DNA of 64,000 bases from Synechococcus sp. Tobar12-5m-g (GCF_024345415.1 NZ_JAGQBB010000009.1:1-64000), one strand, 5' to 3'. Positions 8,765-17,790 are shown, counted from the stretch's first letter. Numbers and translations: made by a program. The notes: generated by a model not told the origin, from the letters alone.

Positions 8765-10212
8765 GCGACCAGGGATGCCGGCGCATCCAGCTCCGGTCGA
8801 GACTGCAGCCGTTCCCAGAGCCCGTTCACATCCCCGGCGCCCATCACCAGCACCAGGTCACCCGCCTGGCAGTGGCGGCAGACCTGCCCCGCCAGCTGGT
8901 CGAGGTTCGCCGCCACATGCACGGTCAGCTCGGGCCGAACCTGGCGGATCTCGCTGGCCAGGCGTTCGGAGGAGATGCCCGGAATCGGGGTTTCCCCGGC
9001 GGCGTACAACGGTGCGAGCAAGACCATGTCGGCCTGGGCCAGGGCGGTGGCGAACGGGTGGAGGAACTCGGCGGTGCGGCTGTAGCGATGGGGCTGGAAC
9101 ACGGCCATCACCCGCTTGGGGGCGGTGGGCAGGGGGCTGCGGCCGGTCTCCACCATCAGCCGGCCCATCCGCAGGGTGGCGTCCACTTCGCTGGGATGGT
9201 GGGCGTAGTCATCGACGATCAGCCGCCCGTCGATGCTTCCGCGGAAGTCGAAGCGACGGCCGGGGGCCTTGAGGGACTGGATGGCGGCCGTGAGCACAGC
9301 AAAGGGAATGCCTTGCAACCGGCAGGCGGCCAGGGCAGCGGTGGCATTGCTGAGGTTGTGGCGGCCGGGAACCGGAAGACAGAAGCTGCCCACGCAGACA
9401 CCGTCCTCGTAGAAGTCGGCGAGGGTCCCATCGCCTTGCATATCCAAGGGAAGGGCCGCGAATCCGACCCCCTCGGCCGCTTCGATCGACCACCAGGCGG
9501 CGGGTTGGAAATGCTCGCGCAACACGGGGCAATCCCCGTTGGCCAGGACCGTCTCGCAGCCGGCGGCGAAGGTACCGAGGGTGTGGATCAGGGCCTCGAG
9601 GTTCGGATAGTGGTCGGTGTGGTCGAGTTCGAGATTGGTGATCAGGCCCAGGGTGGGCCTGAACTTCACCAGGGAACCATCAGATTCGTCCGCCTCGGCG
9701 ACCAGAAGCCTGCCCTGGCCCGCCCTTGCGTTGCTGCGGAAAGCCGGCACGACCCCGCCGATCACGGCTGTCGGATCGTTGCCGGTGGCGGCGAGCAGGG
9801 TGGCGATCAGGGTGCTGGTGGTGGTTTTTCCGTGACTGCCGGCCACGGCGATTGAAGGCTGGCCGTTGATCAGGGCCGCCAGGACATCCGAGCGGTGAAA
9901 CACCGGCAGTCCTGCCCGGCGGGCCGCTTCCAGTTCAAGGTTGCCGTTGGGCACCGCGCTGCTGATCACCACCTGGGGCAGTGGAGACTGATCCGTGCAA
10001 AGGGCTTCGATCGTGGTGGCACCCTGGACCCCGTAGACCTTCACGCCACGGTTGCGCAGATCCTGAACAACGCTGCTGTCCCGGCTGTCGGAACCACTGA
10101 CCTGGAAGCCGCGATCCGCCAGAATCACAGCCAGGGCGGACATGCCGATTCCACCGACCCCGATGAAATGCAGAGGTTGCAGGCGATCGAGCAGCAGTCC
10201 CAAGGGCGTCAC
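8761..10212 (-). CDS. murC: UDP-N-acetylmuramate--L-alanine ligase MurC
   Basis: MurC adds the first amino acid of the peptidoglycan stem peptide. It has the N-terminal Rossmann motif 'HFIGVGGIGMSALA', the Mur ligase P-loop 'GSHGKTTTSTL', 'ELDHTDHYP' and the C-terminal domain motif 'VDDYAHHPSEV'. The frame is open to 10308. I prefer the GTG at 10212 (start 'VTPLGLLLDRLQPLHFIGVG') because the longer version adds 32 unconserved residues, leaves only 33 bases to gap2 and would cover a likely gap2 -10 box. murC leads the murC-murB-ybaB unit. Confidence 0.93.
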   Translation of the reverse strand: MTPLGLLLDRLQPLHFIGVGGIGMSALAVILADRGFQVSGSDSRDSSVVQDLRNRGVKVYGVQGATTIEALCTDQSPLPQVVISSAVPNGNLELEAARRAGLPVFHRSDVLAALINGQPSIAVAGSHGKTTTSTLIATLLAATGNDPTAVIGGVVPAFRSNARAGQGRLLVAEADESDGSLVKFRPTLGLITNLELDHTDHYPNLEALIHTLGTFAAGCETVLANGDCPVLREHFQPAAWWSIEAAEGVGFAALPLDMQGDGTLADFYEDGVCVGSFCLPVPGRHNLSNATAALAACRLQGIPFAVLTAAIQSLKAPGRRFDFRGSIDGRLIVDDYAHHPSEVDATLRMGRLMVETGRSPLPTAPKRVMAVFQPHRYSRTAEFLHPFATALAQADMVLLAPLYAAGETPIPGISSERLASEIRQVRPELTVHVAANLDQLAGQVCRHCQAGDLVLVMGAGDVNGLWERLQSRPELDAPASLVA

Positions 10213-10292
10213 CACGGCGCCCTGAAACTTAATCGGTGATTCCCCCACTGCCCAGCCCGGCAGGCCCGAAAGGTGGCCGAGGGGCATTTCTG

Positions 10293-10298
10293 TATGAT
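10293..10298 (+). promoter_or_regulatory. Candidate -10 box (TATGAT) for gap2
   Basis: TATGAT differs from the sigma70 -10 consensus at one base and lies 44 bases before the gap2 ATG. I see no good -35 hexamer, which is common for cyanobacterial promoters. Its position inside the possible N-terminal extension of murC supports the shorter murC start. Confidence 0.45.
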
Positions 10299-10341
10299 CG
10301 ACAGCCAAATCCTATTCTGACGCGGTTTTCCCGTTTCTGCC

Positions 10342-11364
10342 ATGACCCTGCGTGTTGCGATCAATGGATTTGGCCGGATCGGTCGCAACTTCATGCGCTG
10401 CTGGCTCAGCCGAGGGGTCGACACGGGTATCGAGATCGTGGGCCTGAATGACACCTCCGACCCCCACACCAACGCCCATCTTCTCGAGTACGACTCGATG
10501 CTCGGCAAGATTCGCAATGCCGAGGTGAGCTATGCCGATGACGCCTTGATTGTCAACGGTCGCTCCATCAAGTGTTTCTCGGATCGCAATCCCCTCAACC
10601 TCCCCTGGAAGGAATGGGGTGTGGATCTTGTCATCGAGGCCACCGGTGTCTTCATCGACAAGGACGGGGCGGGTAAGCACCTGCAGGCCGGCGCCAGCAA
10701 AGTCCTGATCACGGCCCCCGGCAAAGGGCCCGGCATCGGCACGTTCGTGGTGGGCGTCAACGAGGGTGCGTACACCCATGACGCCTTCGACATCATCAGC
10801 AACGCCAGCTGCACCACCAACTGCATGGCGCCCGTCGTCAAGGTCCTCGACCAGACTTTCGGCATCGTCAAGGGCACGATGACGACAACCCACAGCTACA
10901 CGGGGGATCAGCGCATCCTCGATGCCAGCCACCGCGACCTGCGCCGGGCCCGGGCCGCCGCCATCAACATCGTTCCAACCTCCACCGGGGCCGCCAAGGC
11001 CGTCGCGCTGGTCTATCCGCCGATGGAGGGCAAGCTCAACGGAATCGCCATGCGGGTGCCGACCCCCAATGTGTCCGTGGTGGATCTCGTCATTGAGGTG
11101 AGCCGCGCCACCAGCAAGGAAGAGGTCAATGCCGTGCTCAAGCAGGCCGCGGAGAATGGCATGAAGGGCATCATCAAGTACTGCGATCTCCCCTTGGTGT
11201 CCTCCGACCACGCCGGCACCGATGAGTCGGCCATCGTGGATGCCGATCTCACCTTGGTGATGGGAGACAACATGGTGAAAGTGATCTCCTGGTATGACAA
11301 CGAATGGGGCTACAGCCAGCGGGTTGTCGACCTGGCCGAAGTGGTGGCTCGCCACTGGCAGTGA
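10342..11364 (+). CDS. gap2: Glyceraldehyde-3-phosphate dehydrogenase, Gap2 type
   Basis: This enzyme interconverts 1,3-bisphosphoglycerate and glyceraldehyde 3-phosphate; the Gap2 type serves the Calvin cycle with NADPH or NADH. The N-terminal Rossmann motif is '[13 protein letters not shown]'. The catalytic Cys lies in '[18 protein letters not shown]', and '[20 protein letters not shown]' is typical of the photosynthetic form. The C-terminus ends in '[18 protein letters not shown]'. The 340-residue length is normal. It stands alone, convergent with thiL, with a hairpin between the two 3' ends. Confidence 0.95.
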   Translation: MTLRVAINGFGRIGRNFMRCWLSRGVDTGIEIVGLNDTSDPHTNAHLLEYDSMLGKIRNAEVSYADDALIVNGRSIKCFSDRNPLNLPWKEWGVDLVIEATGVFIDKDGAGKHLQAGASKVLITAPGKGPGIGTFVVGVNEGAYTHDAFDIISNASCTTNCMAPVVKVLDQTFGIVKGTMTTTHSYTGDQRILDASHRDLRRARAAAINIVPTSTGAAKAVALVYPPMEGKLNGIAMRVPTPNVSVVDLVIEVSRATSKEEVNAVLKQAAENGMKGIIKYCDLPLVSSDHAGTDESAIVDADLTLVMGDNMVKVISWYDNEWGYSQRVVDLAEVVARHWQ

Positions 11365-11371
11365 TCACCAT

Positions 11372-11397
11372 CCGGTCGTGAACTTTTTCACGGCCGG
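11372..11397. terminator. Hairpin between convergent gap2 and thiL, possible bidirectional terminator
   Basis: CCGGTCGTGAA and TTCACGGCCGG form an 11-bp stem (one G-T pair) around the loop CTTT. It lies 8 bases past the gap2 stop and covers the thiL stop codon. Neither side has a clear T tract after the stem, so strength as a Rho-independent terminator is uncertain. Confidence 0.5.
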
Positions 11398-12437
11398 TCA
11401 TCGATGGATCCTTGGAAGTGAGTGAATCCTATCGATTCATTGTCGAACGGTTCACCGTTTGACCAGTGGATCCTTTGATCGTCATGGGCATTTCCCTCAG
11501 GGGCTGGATCAAGGCCTTGTTCCAACCAGCCAATCGCCGTGGCTCCTGGCAGCGCCTCCAGAAACCCGGCCGCCCAGCCTGGATCCAGTGCCAGGACGAG
11601 TTCAAAATCCTCACCTCCCCCCAGGCACCAGGCTTCAGCCTGGGCCAGGCGGTCCATCCCCCGGGCCATTGGCAGGCCATGGCGATCCAGCAGGGCGTCG
11701 CACCGGCTGGCACGGGCGATGGCGGCCACGGCGGCGGCCAGCCCATCGCTGCTGTCGGTGCCTCCCACCCTCCAGCTCAGCCCGGCTGGCCTGGTCTGCT
11801 CCAGGGTTGCCACGGCATCGTGCCGAGGCACCGGGCGCCGGTGGGCAGTCACAGCCTGCTGTTGCAGTTCCAGCGGCAGTGAGGGCGGCATGGGCTCCTG
11901 ACGCAGCAGGGCCAGGCCCAGCCGACTCAGTCCATGGGGGCCGGTGCACACCAGCCGATCACCCGGCCGCCCGTCGCAACGCCGGATGGCTCCGGCGGGC
12001 CCCAGCCGCCCCAGGGCCGTGATGGCCAGCAGGCGCTGCAGGCCGCCGCTGCAGTCGCCGCCCAGCAGTTGACCTCCATGCCGATCCAGGGCCTGGGCCA
12101 GCCCCTGGTAAACCCCCTCCACCCAGCTCCAGCGGGTGGAGGGGGGGGCCACCAGTCCAACGGTCAGCCCGACCACCTCCCGGCAGCCCATCGCCGCAAG
12201 ATCGGACAGGTTGGCGGCGGCGGCACGCCAGCCCAGATCGACGGGGGCGATCGTGGCGTCGCTGAAGTGAACCCCCTCCACCAGCACATCGGTGTTGATC
12301 ACCAGCACCGCCCCGGCGCGCTCCGCCAGCAGGGCGGCATCGTCATCGAGCTGGCCCGGTGGCGCAAAGGCGGCGATCCGCTCCAGCAGGCCCCACTCGC
12401 CCAGCTCGGCCAGGCTGGGATCCACCGGCTCAGCCAC
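11388..12437 (-). CDS. thiL: Thiamine-monophosphate kinase ThiL
   Basis: ThiL phosphorylates thiamine monophosphate to thiamine diphosphate. The PurM/ThiL-fold signatures are present: 'DDDAALL' (metal and ATP-binding acidic cluster), 'INTDVLVEGVHF', 'AAANLSDLAAMGCRE' and 'GTDSSDGLAAAV'. At 349 residues it is slightly longer than the family average. It starts 17 bases after the cyclophilin gene on the same strand and is probably co-transcribed with it. A second thiamine gene, thiG, lies about 19 kb away. Confidence 0.92.
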   Translation of the reverse strand: MAEPVDPSLAELGEWGLLERIAAFAPPGQLDDDAALLAERAGAVLVINTDVLVEGVHFSDATIAPVDLGWRAAAANLSDLAAMGCREVVGLTVGLVAPPSTRWSWVEGVYQGLAQALDRHGGQLLGGDCSGGLQRLLAITALGRLGPAGAIRRCDGRPGDRLVCTGPHGLSRLGLALLRQEPMPPSLPLELQQQAVTAHRRPVPRHDAVATLEQTRPAGLSWRVGGTDSSDGLAAAVAAIARASRCDALLDRHGLPMARGMDRLAQAEAWCLGGGEDFELVLALDPGWAAGFLEALPGATAIGWLEQGLDPAPEGNAHDDQRIHWSNGEPFDNESIGFTHFQGSIDDRP

Positions 12438-12454
12438 CGCCTGGCCAGGCTGGC

Positions 12455-13579
12455 TCAGCCATGGGGCCGCAGGTTCTCGGCCCCCTCCAGCACGGTGGCC
12501 TTGACGATGCCGTCCTCGGCGGTGAGCTCCTCAAGTACTTCGAATCCATCCACCACGTAGCCGAAGGCGGCGTAGCGACCATCGATCAGGTTGAGGCCGG
12601 CCGGGGTGAGTTCCGCTTCGAAGAGGAAGAGGAAGAACTGGGACGAGCCATCGTCGAGGGCCCCGTCGGAATGGGCCCAGCCGAGGGTTCCCTTGGTGGC
12701 GAAGGGAAGCACCGCCGTGGCCTTGAACATCCCGAGATCTTCGAAGGTCTGGTTGTAGAAGGGTTGCTCTTCTCCAGGCACCCGGATTTCCAGGGGGACC
12801 CTGCGTTGCGTCTGGCTGACTGGATCGATGAAGCCATCGGCAGGCCCGGGGGGATCTCCGGTCTGGAGCACATAGAAGTCCTCGGCGCGGTTGAAGGGCA
12901 GGCCGTCGTAGAAACCGCGCTGGACTAGGTCCACGAAGGCCCCGGCGGTGATCGGGGCGTTGTAGCCGTCCACCACGGCGGTCAGATCCCCCTTGGTTGT
13001 GGTGAGCCGAACCGTTGCCCGGCCCAGCAGCCGCGGCAGGGCGGCGAATTCAGTGGGGATCTCGAAGGGAAACGGCCCGACAAGAAGCGCTTCGGCGGTG
13101 CCGATGGTGCCAAGGGCAACGCGGCGGGCCTCGAGGAAGGCGTCGCGGTTCTGGGTCTCGCTGGCGGTGGAGAGGTCCCGAAGCTGGAGCTCCAGCTGGT
13201 CGAGGAGGGTCTCGGCTTCCGCCTGGTCGGCGGCGGTGAACGCGTTGAGCAGGGCACCGCGGCGGCTGGTCAGCAGCGACTGGCTGCGGCGCACTGTGCT
13301 GGTCAGGGCGCTCCAGCGTTTGGCCCGCAGTTCGTCACTGGTGGCTTCCAGCCGATGCTGCAGATCCTGCAGGTCGCCGGGCGGGATCGGCAGGGCATTG
13401 CGCAGCAGGGCGGACGGATCGCTGACCGCATTGCCGGGAGGCAGGGCGGCCCTGGCTGTTGCCGCGCCGCCGAAGCCCACGATCGAACCGACCAGGGCGG
13501 CGAGAACGAAAGAAAGCCCGCGGCCGATCCAGCGGGCGGGATCAAGACCTCGATGCGGACGGGTGAGGAGTGTTGGCAT
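12455..13579 (-). CDS. Lumenal or periplasmic cyclophilin-type peptidylprolyl isomerase (CYP38/TLP40-like)
   Basis: This exported protein has a signal peptide ('[20 protein letters not shown] ... ARA'), then a helical PsbQ-like domain (about residues 50-180), then a cyclophilin domain ('[19 protein letters not shown]', '[20 protein letters not shown]'). That order matches the plant lumenal CYP38/TLP40 proteins, which help photosystem II assembly. The active-site region is divergent from human cyclophilin A, so real isomerase activity is uncertain. I used the ATG at 13579 because the frame upstream adds a basic tail before the signal peptide. It is divergent from efp and precedes thiL. Confidence 0.85.
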   Translation of the reverse strand: MPTLLTRPHRGLDPARWIGRGLSFVLAALVGSIVGFGGAATARAALPPGNAVSDPSALLRNALPIPPGDLQDLQHRLEATSDELRAKRWSALTSTVRRSQSLLTSRRGALLNAFTAADQAEAETLLDQLELQLRDLSTASETQNRDAFLEARRVALGTIGTAEALLVGPFPFEIPTEFAALPRLLGRATVRLTTTKGDLTAVVDGYNAPITAGAFVDLVQRGFYDGLPFNRAEDFYVLQTGDPPGPADGFIDPVSQTQRRVPLEIRVPGEEQPFYNQTFEDLGMFKATAVLPFATKGTLGWAHSDGALDDGSSQFFLFLFEAELTPAGLNLIDGRYAAFGYVVDGFEVLEELTAEDGIVKATVLEGAENLRPHG

Positions 13580-13689
13580 GGCTGATCCAGCCGATCCACG
13601 GACTTTGGCACGGCTGGCCAGCGGGGATTCAGCCGACGGTCTGGCGGTGGGACGGCAGCCGTACAATCCCGCTCAAAGGTGCCGCCGGA

Positions 13690-14250
13690 ATGATCTCCAG
13701 CAACGATTTTCGTACCGGAACCACGATCGAGCTGGATGGCCAGGTCTGGCGTGTTGTGGAGTTTCTTCATGTCAAGCCAGGCAAGGGGTCGGCGTTCGTG
13801 CGGACCAAGCTCAAGGGGGTCCAGAGCGGCAGCGTTGTCGACAAAACGTTCCGCGCCGGAGAAACCGTGGCCCAGGCCGTGCTCGAGAAATCAACCCTGC
13901 AGCACACCTATATGGAGATTGAGGAGTATGTCTTCATGGACATGGCAAGTTTCGAGGAAACCCGCCTGTCGGCCAAGCAGATCGGCGAAGGTCGCAAGTA
14001 TCTCAAGGAGGGCATGGAGGTGAATGTGGTCTCCTGGAACGGCTCGCCCCTCGAAGTGGAGCTGCCCAACTCCGTCGTGCTGGAGGTCACCCAGACGGAC
14101 CCTGGGGTCAAGGGCGACACCGCCACCGGCGGCACCAAGCCGGCCATCGTGGAAACGGGTGCCCAGGTGATGGTGCCCCTGTTTATCACGATCGGCGAGA
14201 AGATCAAGATCGACACCCGCACCGACTCGTACCTGGGTAGGGAGTCCTGA
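13690..14250 (+). CDS. efp: Translation elongation factor P
   Basis: EF-P binds the ribosome E site and relieves stalling at polyproline. The 186-residue product has the KOW-like N-domain with '[18 protein letters not shown]', in which the Lys of GKG is the usually modified residue, then two OB domains ('[11 protein letters not shown]', '[19 protein letters not shown]'). I used the ATG at 13690; the open frame further upstream is antisense to the cyclophilin gene. accB follows six bases after the stop. Confidence 0.95.
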   Translation: MISSNDFRTGTTIELDGQVWRVVEFLHVKPGKGSAFVRTKLKGVQSGSVVDKTFRAGETVAQAVLEKSTLQHTYMEIEEYVFMDMASFEETRLSAKQIGEGRKYLKEGMEVNVVSWNGSPLEVELPNSVVLEVTQTDPGVKGDTATGGTKPAIVETGAQVMVPLFITIGEKIKIDTRTDSYLGRES

Positions 14251-14256
14251 GGCGCC

Positions 14257-14736
14257 ATGCAGCTCGACCATGACCAGCTCCACCGGCTGCTCGCCGTTCT
14301 CGAGCAGAGCGACATCCAGGAGTTCAAGCTCGAAGGCGACGACTTCCGGTTGGAGGTGAGGCGCAACCTGCCGGTCGCCGCGCCGCCGCCGGCTCCAGCC
14401 GCTGCTGCCATCCAGGCGGTGCCAGCCCCAGCTCCAACCCCGTCCGGAGCTCCGTCCCCCTCAACGCCCCCTCCCACCGCCGCCGTCCGCGCCGATCTGG
14501 TCGACATCACGGCGCCGATGGTGGGCACCTTCTACCGGGCTGCCACCCCTGATGATCCGCCGTTCGTCGAACTCGGCAGCCGCATCGCCGTCGGCCAGCC
14601 GGTCTGCATCCTCGAGGCGATGAAACTGATGAACGAACTGGAGGCCGAGGTGAGCGGCGAAGTGGTCGAGATCCTGGTGGAGAACGGCACGCCGGTGGAG
14701 TACGGCCAGGTGCTGGTCCGGGTCAAGCCGGCCTGA
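14257..14736 (+). CDS. accB: Acetyl-CoA carboxylase biotin carboxyl carrier protein
   Basis: AccB carries the biotin of acetyl-CoA carboxylase in fatty-acid synthesis. The N-terminal helical part is followed by a Pro/Ala-rich linker (about residues 45-80) and a biotinyl domain with 'ITAPMVGTFYRA' and the biotinylation site 'ILEAMKLMNELEAEV' (the Lys of AMKLM). The 159-residue length is normal. The efp-accB pairing is common in cyanobacteria and other bacteria. Confidence 0.95.
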   Translation: MQLDHDQLHRLLAVLEQSDIQEFKLEGDDFRLEVRRNLPVAAPPPAPAAAAIQAVPAPAPTPSGAPSPSTPPPTAAVRADLVDITAPMVGTFYRAATPDDPPFVELGSRIAVGQPVCILEAMKLMNELEAEVSGEVVEILVENGTPVEYGQVLVRVKPA

Positions 14737-14751
14737 GTCGGATCCGCCGGC

Positions 14752-15768
14752 TCAACCCAGCTCCCAGGCCGTCTCCAGCGCCGCCGCCATGCTTCGGGCC
14801 CTGGCGATCCCCTGGCCGGCAATGTCGAAACCGGTGCCGTGATCCGGTGAGGTGCGCAGGAAGGGCAGCCCGAGGCTGGTGTTCACCGCTTCGTCGAAGG
14901 CCAGCAGCTTGACCGGAATCAGCCCCTGATCGTGATACAGGGCCAGGTAGCCGCTGGGTCCCTTGGCTTCGCCGCGCCAGGCCGCGGCCGCCCCCAGCCA
15001 GCAGGTGTCCGGGGGCAGGGGGCCCAGCAGCTCCACGTCGGGATGGTGGCGGCGCCAGCCCTCCAGGGTCGGGATCAGCCAGTCCTGCTCCTCCCTCCCC
15101 AGCAGACCGGTTTCACCGGCATGGGGGTTCAGCCCGGCCACCACCAGCTGGGGCCTGGTCTCAAAGCGTCGGCAGAAGCTGAGCAGCACCTCGAGTTTGC
15201 GTTCCACGAGGGCGGGACAGAGCCGCTGGGGCACCTCGCTCAGGGGGATGTGGGTGGTGGCCAGCAGGGTGTTGAGCCGCCAGTTCCCCCGCGGGGCCCT
15301 GGCGGTGAACAGCATCGAGGTTTCATGGCCGCCGCCCAGCTCCGCCAGCCGCTCCGTCTGGCCTGGATAGGGGTGGCCGGCCGCATGCCAGGCCTGTTTG
15401 GCGATCGGCGCGGTGGTGAGGGCATGGCATTGGCCGTTTCGCACGAGCTCCGTCGCCGCCGTCAGCCAGGCGAAACTGGCGGCTCCGCTGGCGGCGTTGC
15501 CCCGACCGAGTTCCAGCTCCCCATCGAGGGGCAGATCAAGGATGGGGTGGTCGGAGGGATCGGCCAGCGGCACCGGGCTCAGCTCCCGCAGGGCGGCATG
15601 GCTGCGCTCCAGCCAGTGGCGACAACCGACCAGAACCACCTCGATCCCCACCCCCTTCAGCGCGGCGAGGGCCTTGAGGCTCACCTCCGCACCGATGCCG
15701 GCGGGATCTCCCAGGCAGAGGGCGATGCGTCGCTGCCTACCCTGAAGTCTGGGGAGCGCTGGGCCCAT
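14752..15768 (-). CDS. pdxA: 4-hydroxythreonine-4-phosphate dehydrogenase PdxA
   Basis: PdxA acts in the DXP-dependent pathway to pyridoxal phosphate. Family motifs include 'IALCLGDPAGIGAEV', 'GQTERLAELGG', 'VAGLNPHAGETGLLGREE' and 'ALYHDQGLIPVKLL' (metal-binding His/Asp). 'LRTSPDHGTGFDIAGQGIA' is also characteristic. The frame is open to 15930, but the ATG at 15768 gives the expected N-terminus. That start overlaps the start of a small gene on the other strand by two bases, leaving no space for separate leaders. Confidence 0.92.
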   Translation of the reverse strand: MGPALPRLQGRQRRIALCLGDPAGIGAEVSLKALAALKGVGIEVVLVGCRHWLERSHAALRELSPVPLADPSDHPILDLPLDGELELGRGNAASGAASFAWLTAATELVRNGQCHALTTAPIAKQAWHAAGHPYPGQTERLAELGGGHETSMLFTARAPRGNWRLNTLLATTHIPLSEVPQRLCPALVERKLEVLLSFCRRFETRPQLVVAGLNPHAGETGLLGREEQDWLIPTLEGWRRHHPDVELLGPLPPDTCWLGAAAAWRGEAKGPSGYLALYHDQGLIPVKLLAFDEAVNTSLGLPFLRTSPDHGTGFDIAGQGIARARSMAAALETAWELG

Positions 15769-15946
15769 GATCCGTTGGTTGCTGATTGGTTCGATGTTGT
15801 TCGGTCTTGGCACCGGCCTGCAGCGGGGCTGGATCACCATCGACTGGTGCCGCTTCATGGCGGAAACCAAACTGCCGACCCTGAACAGCCTGCAGCCGGA
15901 CGCCACGCCGGTCTGTCCACCCCCGGCCACCGCCGTCAGCCCATGA
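15767..15946 (+). CDS. Small single-span membrane protein, 59 residues, unknown function
   Basis: An ATG-started frame encodes a hydrophobic N-terminal helix ('RWLLIGSMLFGLGTGLQRGW') followed by a short polar tail with two Cys and a Pro-rich end. From memory, similar tiny proteins with a 'W-L-L-G-x-G-T-G-L' helix occur beside this epimerase gene in Synechococcus and Prochlorococcus; I could not verify that here. The first ATG overlaps the divergent pdxA start, and the 3' end overlaps the stop of the convergent epimerase gene. The function is unknown. Confidence 0.55.
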   Translation: MIRWLLIGSMLFGLGTGLQRGWITIDWCRFMAETKLPTLNSLQPDATPVCPPPATAVSP

Positions 15947-16871
15947 TGCCTTTTCCGCTGGTGCTTTCCTCCGCCAGGCAGGCACGGTAGCCCTCGCGGA
16001 AGCTGGGGTAGCGCAGGCGGTAGCCCAGTTCCTGGCAGAGCCTGCGGTTGCTGGTCCGTCGGTTTTCGGCCCAGAAGCTTCGGGCCATCGGGCTCAGACC
16101 GGCCGCGACGTCCGCGAAACGCTCCACCGCCGGAAGCTTGCAGCCCAGAAGATGGGCGGCATGGCCCAGGCTCTCGGTTGACGGGCAGGGCCGGTCATCG
16201 GCCAGGTTCACCAGGGTCGGACGTTGGTTCGGGGCCAGCCGCAGGCAATGCAGCAGGGCGCCGACGATGTCGTCGACATGGATGCGGCTGAACATCTGGC
16301 CGGGCTTGTGGATCAGCCGGCTCCTGCCCTCCCGCAGGTTTTGGAAGGGGGACCGGCCGGGTCCGTAGATCGCCGGCAGGCGGAACACCTGCACCGGCCA
16401 GCCGGTTTGCAGCCAGAGCTGCTCGCAGGTCAGCCTGGCCTTGGAACGCGGCAGGCTGGTCTGGACAGCTGCAGACTCATCGACCCAGCCCCCGCCCCGG
16501 TCTCCGTAAACGCCGGTGGTGGAGAGATAGCCCACCCATTGGAGGGGGAGTTGGCCCAGCAGGGGGGCCAGGTTGCTCAGCACTGGATCAAGCCCCCCAG
16601 CATCGGGAGGGATCGTCACCAGAACATGGCTTGTGCCGGCAAGGGGCCCCGCCTCCGGCCGCACCCCCCGCTCGGAATCAAAGGGCAGCCAGCGGAGCCC
16701 GGTGCCCACGCCGCCCTCGGTTTGCCCGGAGCCGTGCGGGGAGGCCAGGCGATGGCTGAGGGTTACGGCCATGCCCTGGGCCAGGGCGGCCCTGGCGAAG
16801 CGAAGACCGCTGTAGCCCCCCCCCAGCACCAGCAGCTTTGGCGCCGGGGAGTTGACAAGCGCTGCCGTCAT
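15936..16871 (-). CDS. NAD(P)-dependent epimerase/dehydratase family protein (extended SDR, YeeZ-like)
   Basis: The product is a 311-residue SDR-type protein. The N-terminal nucleotide-binding motif is 'LLVLGGGYSGLRFARAA' (GxxGxxG type). A later 'YLSTTGVYGDRGGGWVDE' supplies the Ser/Tyr region, and 'VFRLPAIYGPGRSPFQNL' is typical of atypical SDRs such as YeeZ. The classical YxxxK pair is not obvious, which suggests an atypical member. Substrate unknown. It precedes pdxA on the same strand. Confidence 0.8.
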   Translation of the reverse strand: MTAALVNSPAPKLLVLGGGYSGLRFARAALAQGMAVTLSHRLASPHGSGQTEGGVGTGLRWLPFDSERGVRPEAGPLAGTSHVLVTIPPDAGGLDPVLSNLAPLLGQLPLQWVGYLSTTGVYGDRGGGWVDESAAVQTSLPRSKARLTCEQLWLQTGWPVQVFRLPAIYGPGRSPFQNLREGRSRLIHKPGQMFSRIHVDDIVGALLHCLRLAPNQRPTLVNLADDRPCPSTESLGHAAHLLGCKLPAVERFADVAAGLSPMARSFWAENRRTSNRRLCQELGYRLRYPSFREGYRACLAEESTSGKGIMG

Positions 16872-16904
16872 GGGTACACCTGTACCAGAGTCATTCCTTG
16901 ATCG

Positions 16905-17132
16905 ATGTCCGTCTCCTGTTGCTCTCCATCTCTAGGTCTGGAGCGACCGGCCGCTGCGCGGGCTGGGCGTCGGCGCCCCCAGGCTGGGCGTCGATCCAGG
17001 CTGGGGGCGCCCGCCGCTCTGGTCGTTGGCCTCCTGCTGGTGGCCGCCGCCGTGATCGCACCTGAGCGCCCAGAGGACCAGGGTGAAATCTGCCTGCGCC
17101 ACAACAGCCCAGCCGCCTGCCGGGTCTGGTGA
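16905..17132 (+). CDS. Small membrane protein with conserved-looking Cys-rich C-terminus, unknown function
   Basis: A 75-residue product with a basic N-terminus, one membrane helix ('AALVVGLLLVAAAVIAP') and a C-terminus with two Cys ('EICLRHNSPAACRVW'). From memory, small cyanobacterial proteins end in a closely similar 'C-x-x-x-N-S-x-x-A-C-x-V-W' pattern, which makes me think it is real; this was not searched. It is divergent from the epimerase gene (33 bp apart) and convergent with the HNH gene. Function unknown. Confidence 0.55.
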   Translation: MSVSCCSPSLGLERPAAARAGRRRPQAGRRSRLGAPAALVVGLLLVAAAVIAPERPEDQGEICLRHNSPAACRVW

Positions 17133-17145
17133 CCCAGGCCACGGA

Positions 17146-17559
17146 TCAGGCCGCCTGCAACATCAGGCCGCCAGGGCCCTGCGCTGTCGGGGCCGGGCTG
17201 GCGTTGATGACGTTCTCCGGCGTGGCCCATTGCAGCAGGCGCACGGCCAGCCGCAGATCCCCATCCATCCAGGCCCGAATCGCCATGGCCCGCCGGGGGT
17301 CGTAGAAACGCTGGCGCCGGTACCAATCAAAGGTGTCGGCATCACTCTTGTGGCCGTTGCAGGCCAGGCAGGCCGGCACGCAATTAGCCGTGACGCTCAG
17401 ACCGCCCCGGCAGCGGGGCATCAGGTGGTCGATGGATTCCGAGCGATCACCACAGTAAATACAACGGTGATGGGTGTATTTGTGGAGGGATTGTCGCCAA
17501 TGACGGACCCGAAGTTTGGGGCAGAGTTCTTCAAGAAAGACCGCATCTCTGGCGTGCAT
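17146..17559 (-). CDS. HNH endonuclease family protein
   Basis: This 137-residue protein is built around an HNH fold: 'CIYCGDRSESIDHLMPRCRG' supplies the first zinc Cys pair and the catalytic His in the 'SIDH' segment, then 'TANCVPACLACNGHKSD' supplies the Asn/second Cys pair and final His. Such proteins cut or nick double-stranded DNA. There is no second domain. It is divergent from the SNF2 helicase gene across a 231-bp spacer, which is of interest because ZRANB3 joins the same two activities in one protein. Confidence 0.85.
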   Translation of the reverse strand: MHARDAVFLEELCPKLRVRHWRQSLHKYTHHRCIYCGDRSESIDHLMPRCRGGLSVTANCVPACLACNGHKSDADTFDWYRRQRFYDPRRAMAIRAWMDGDLRLAVRLLQWATPENVINASPAPTAQGPGGLMLQAA

Positions 17560-17790
17560 CCTCTTGATTCAATTGAGGCCAGTTTGCCCCCAACTGCTCG
17601 GCTGTCAATGTGTCGAACACTGCTTTTTACCGGTTTGGCACAGCCAGAGCAGTGCGAGGGATCAGCCTAGATTCGACCCTTGGTGCGGTGATCCTTTCTG
17701 GCCTGCGGCTCTTCTGCTTCGGTCTACGCCAGCCTGGCCGTCGTCCGGGGCCAGGAGCCGATCTGCCGGCTTGGCCTGGGTGCCAGCGGT

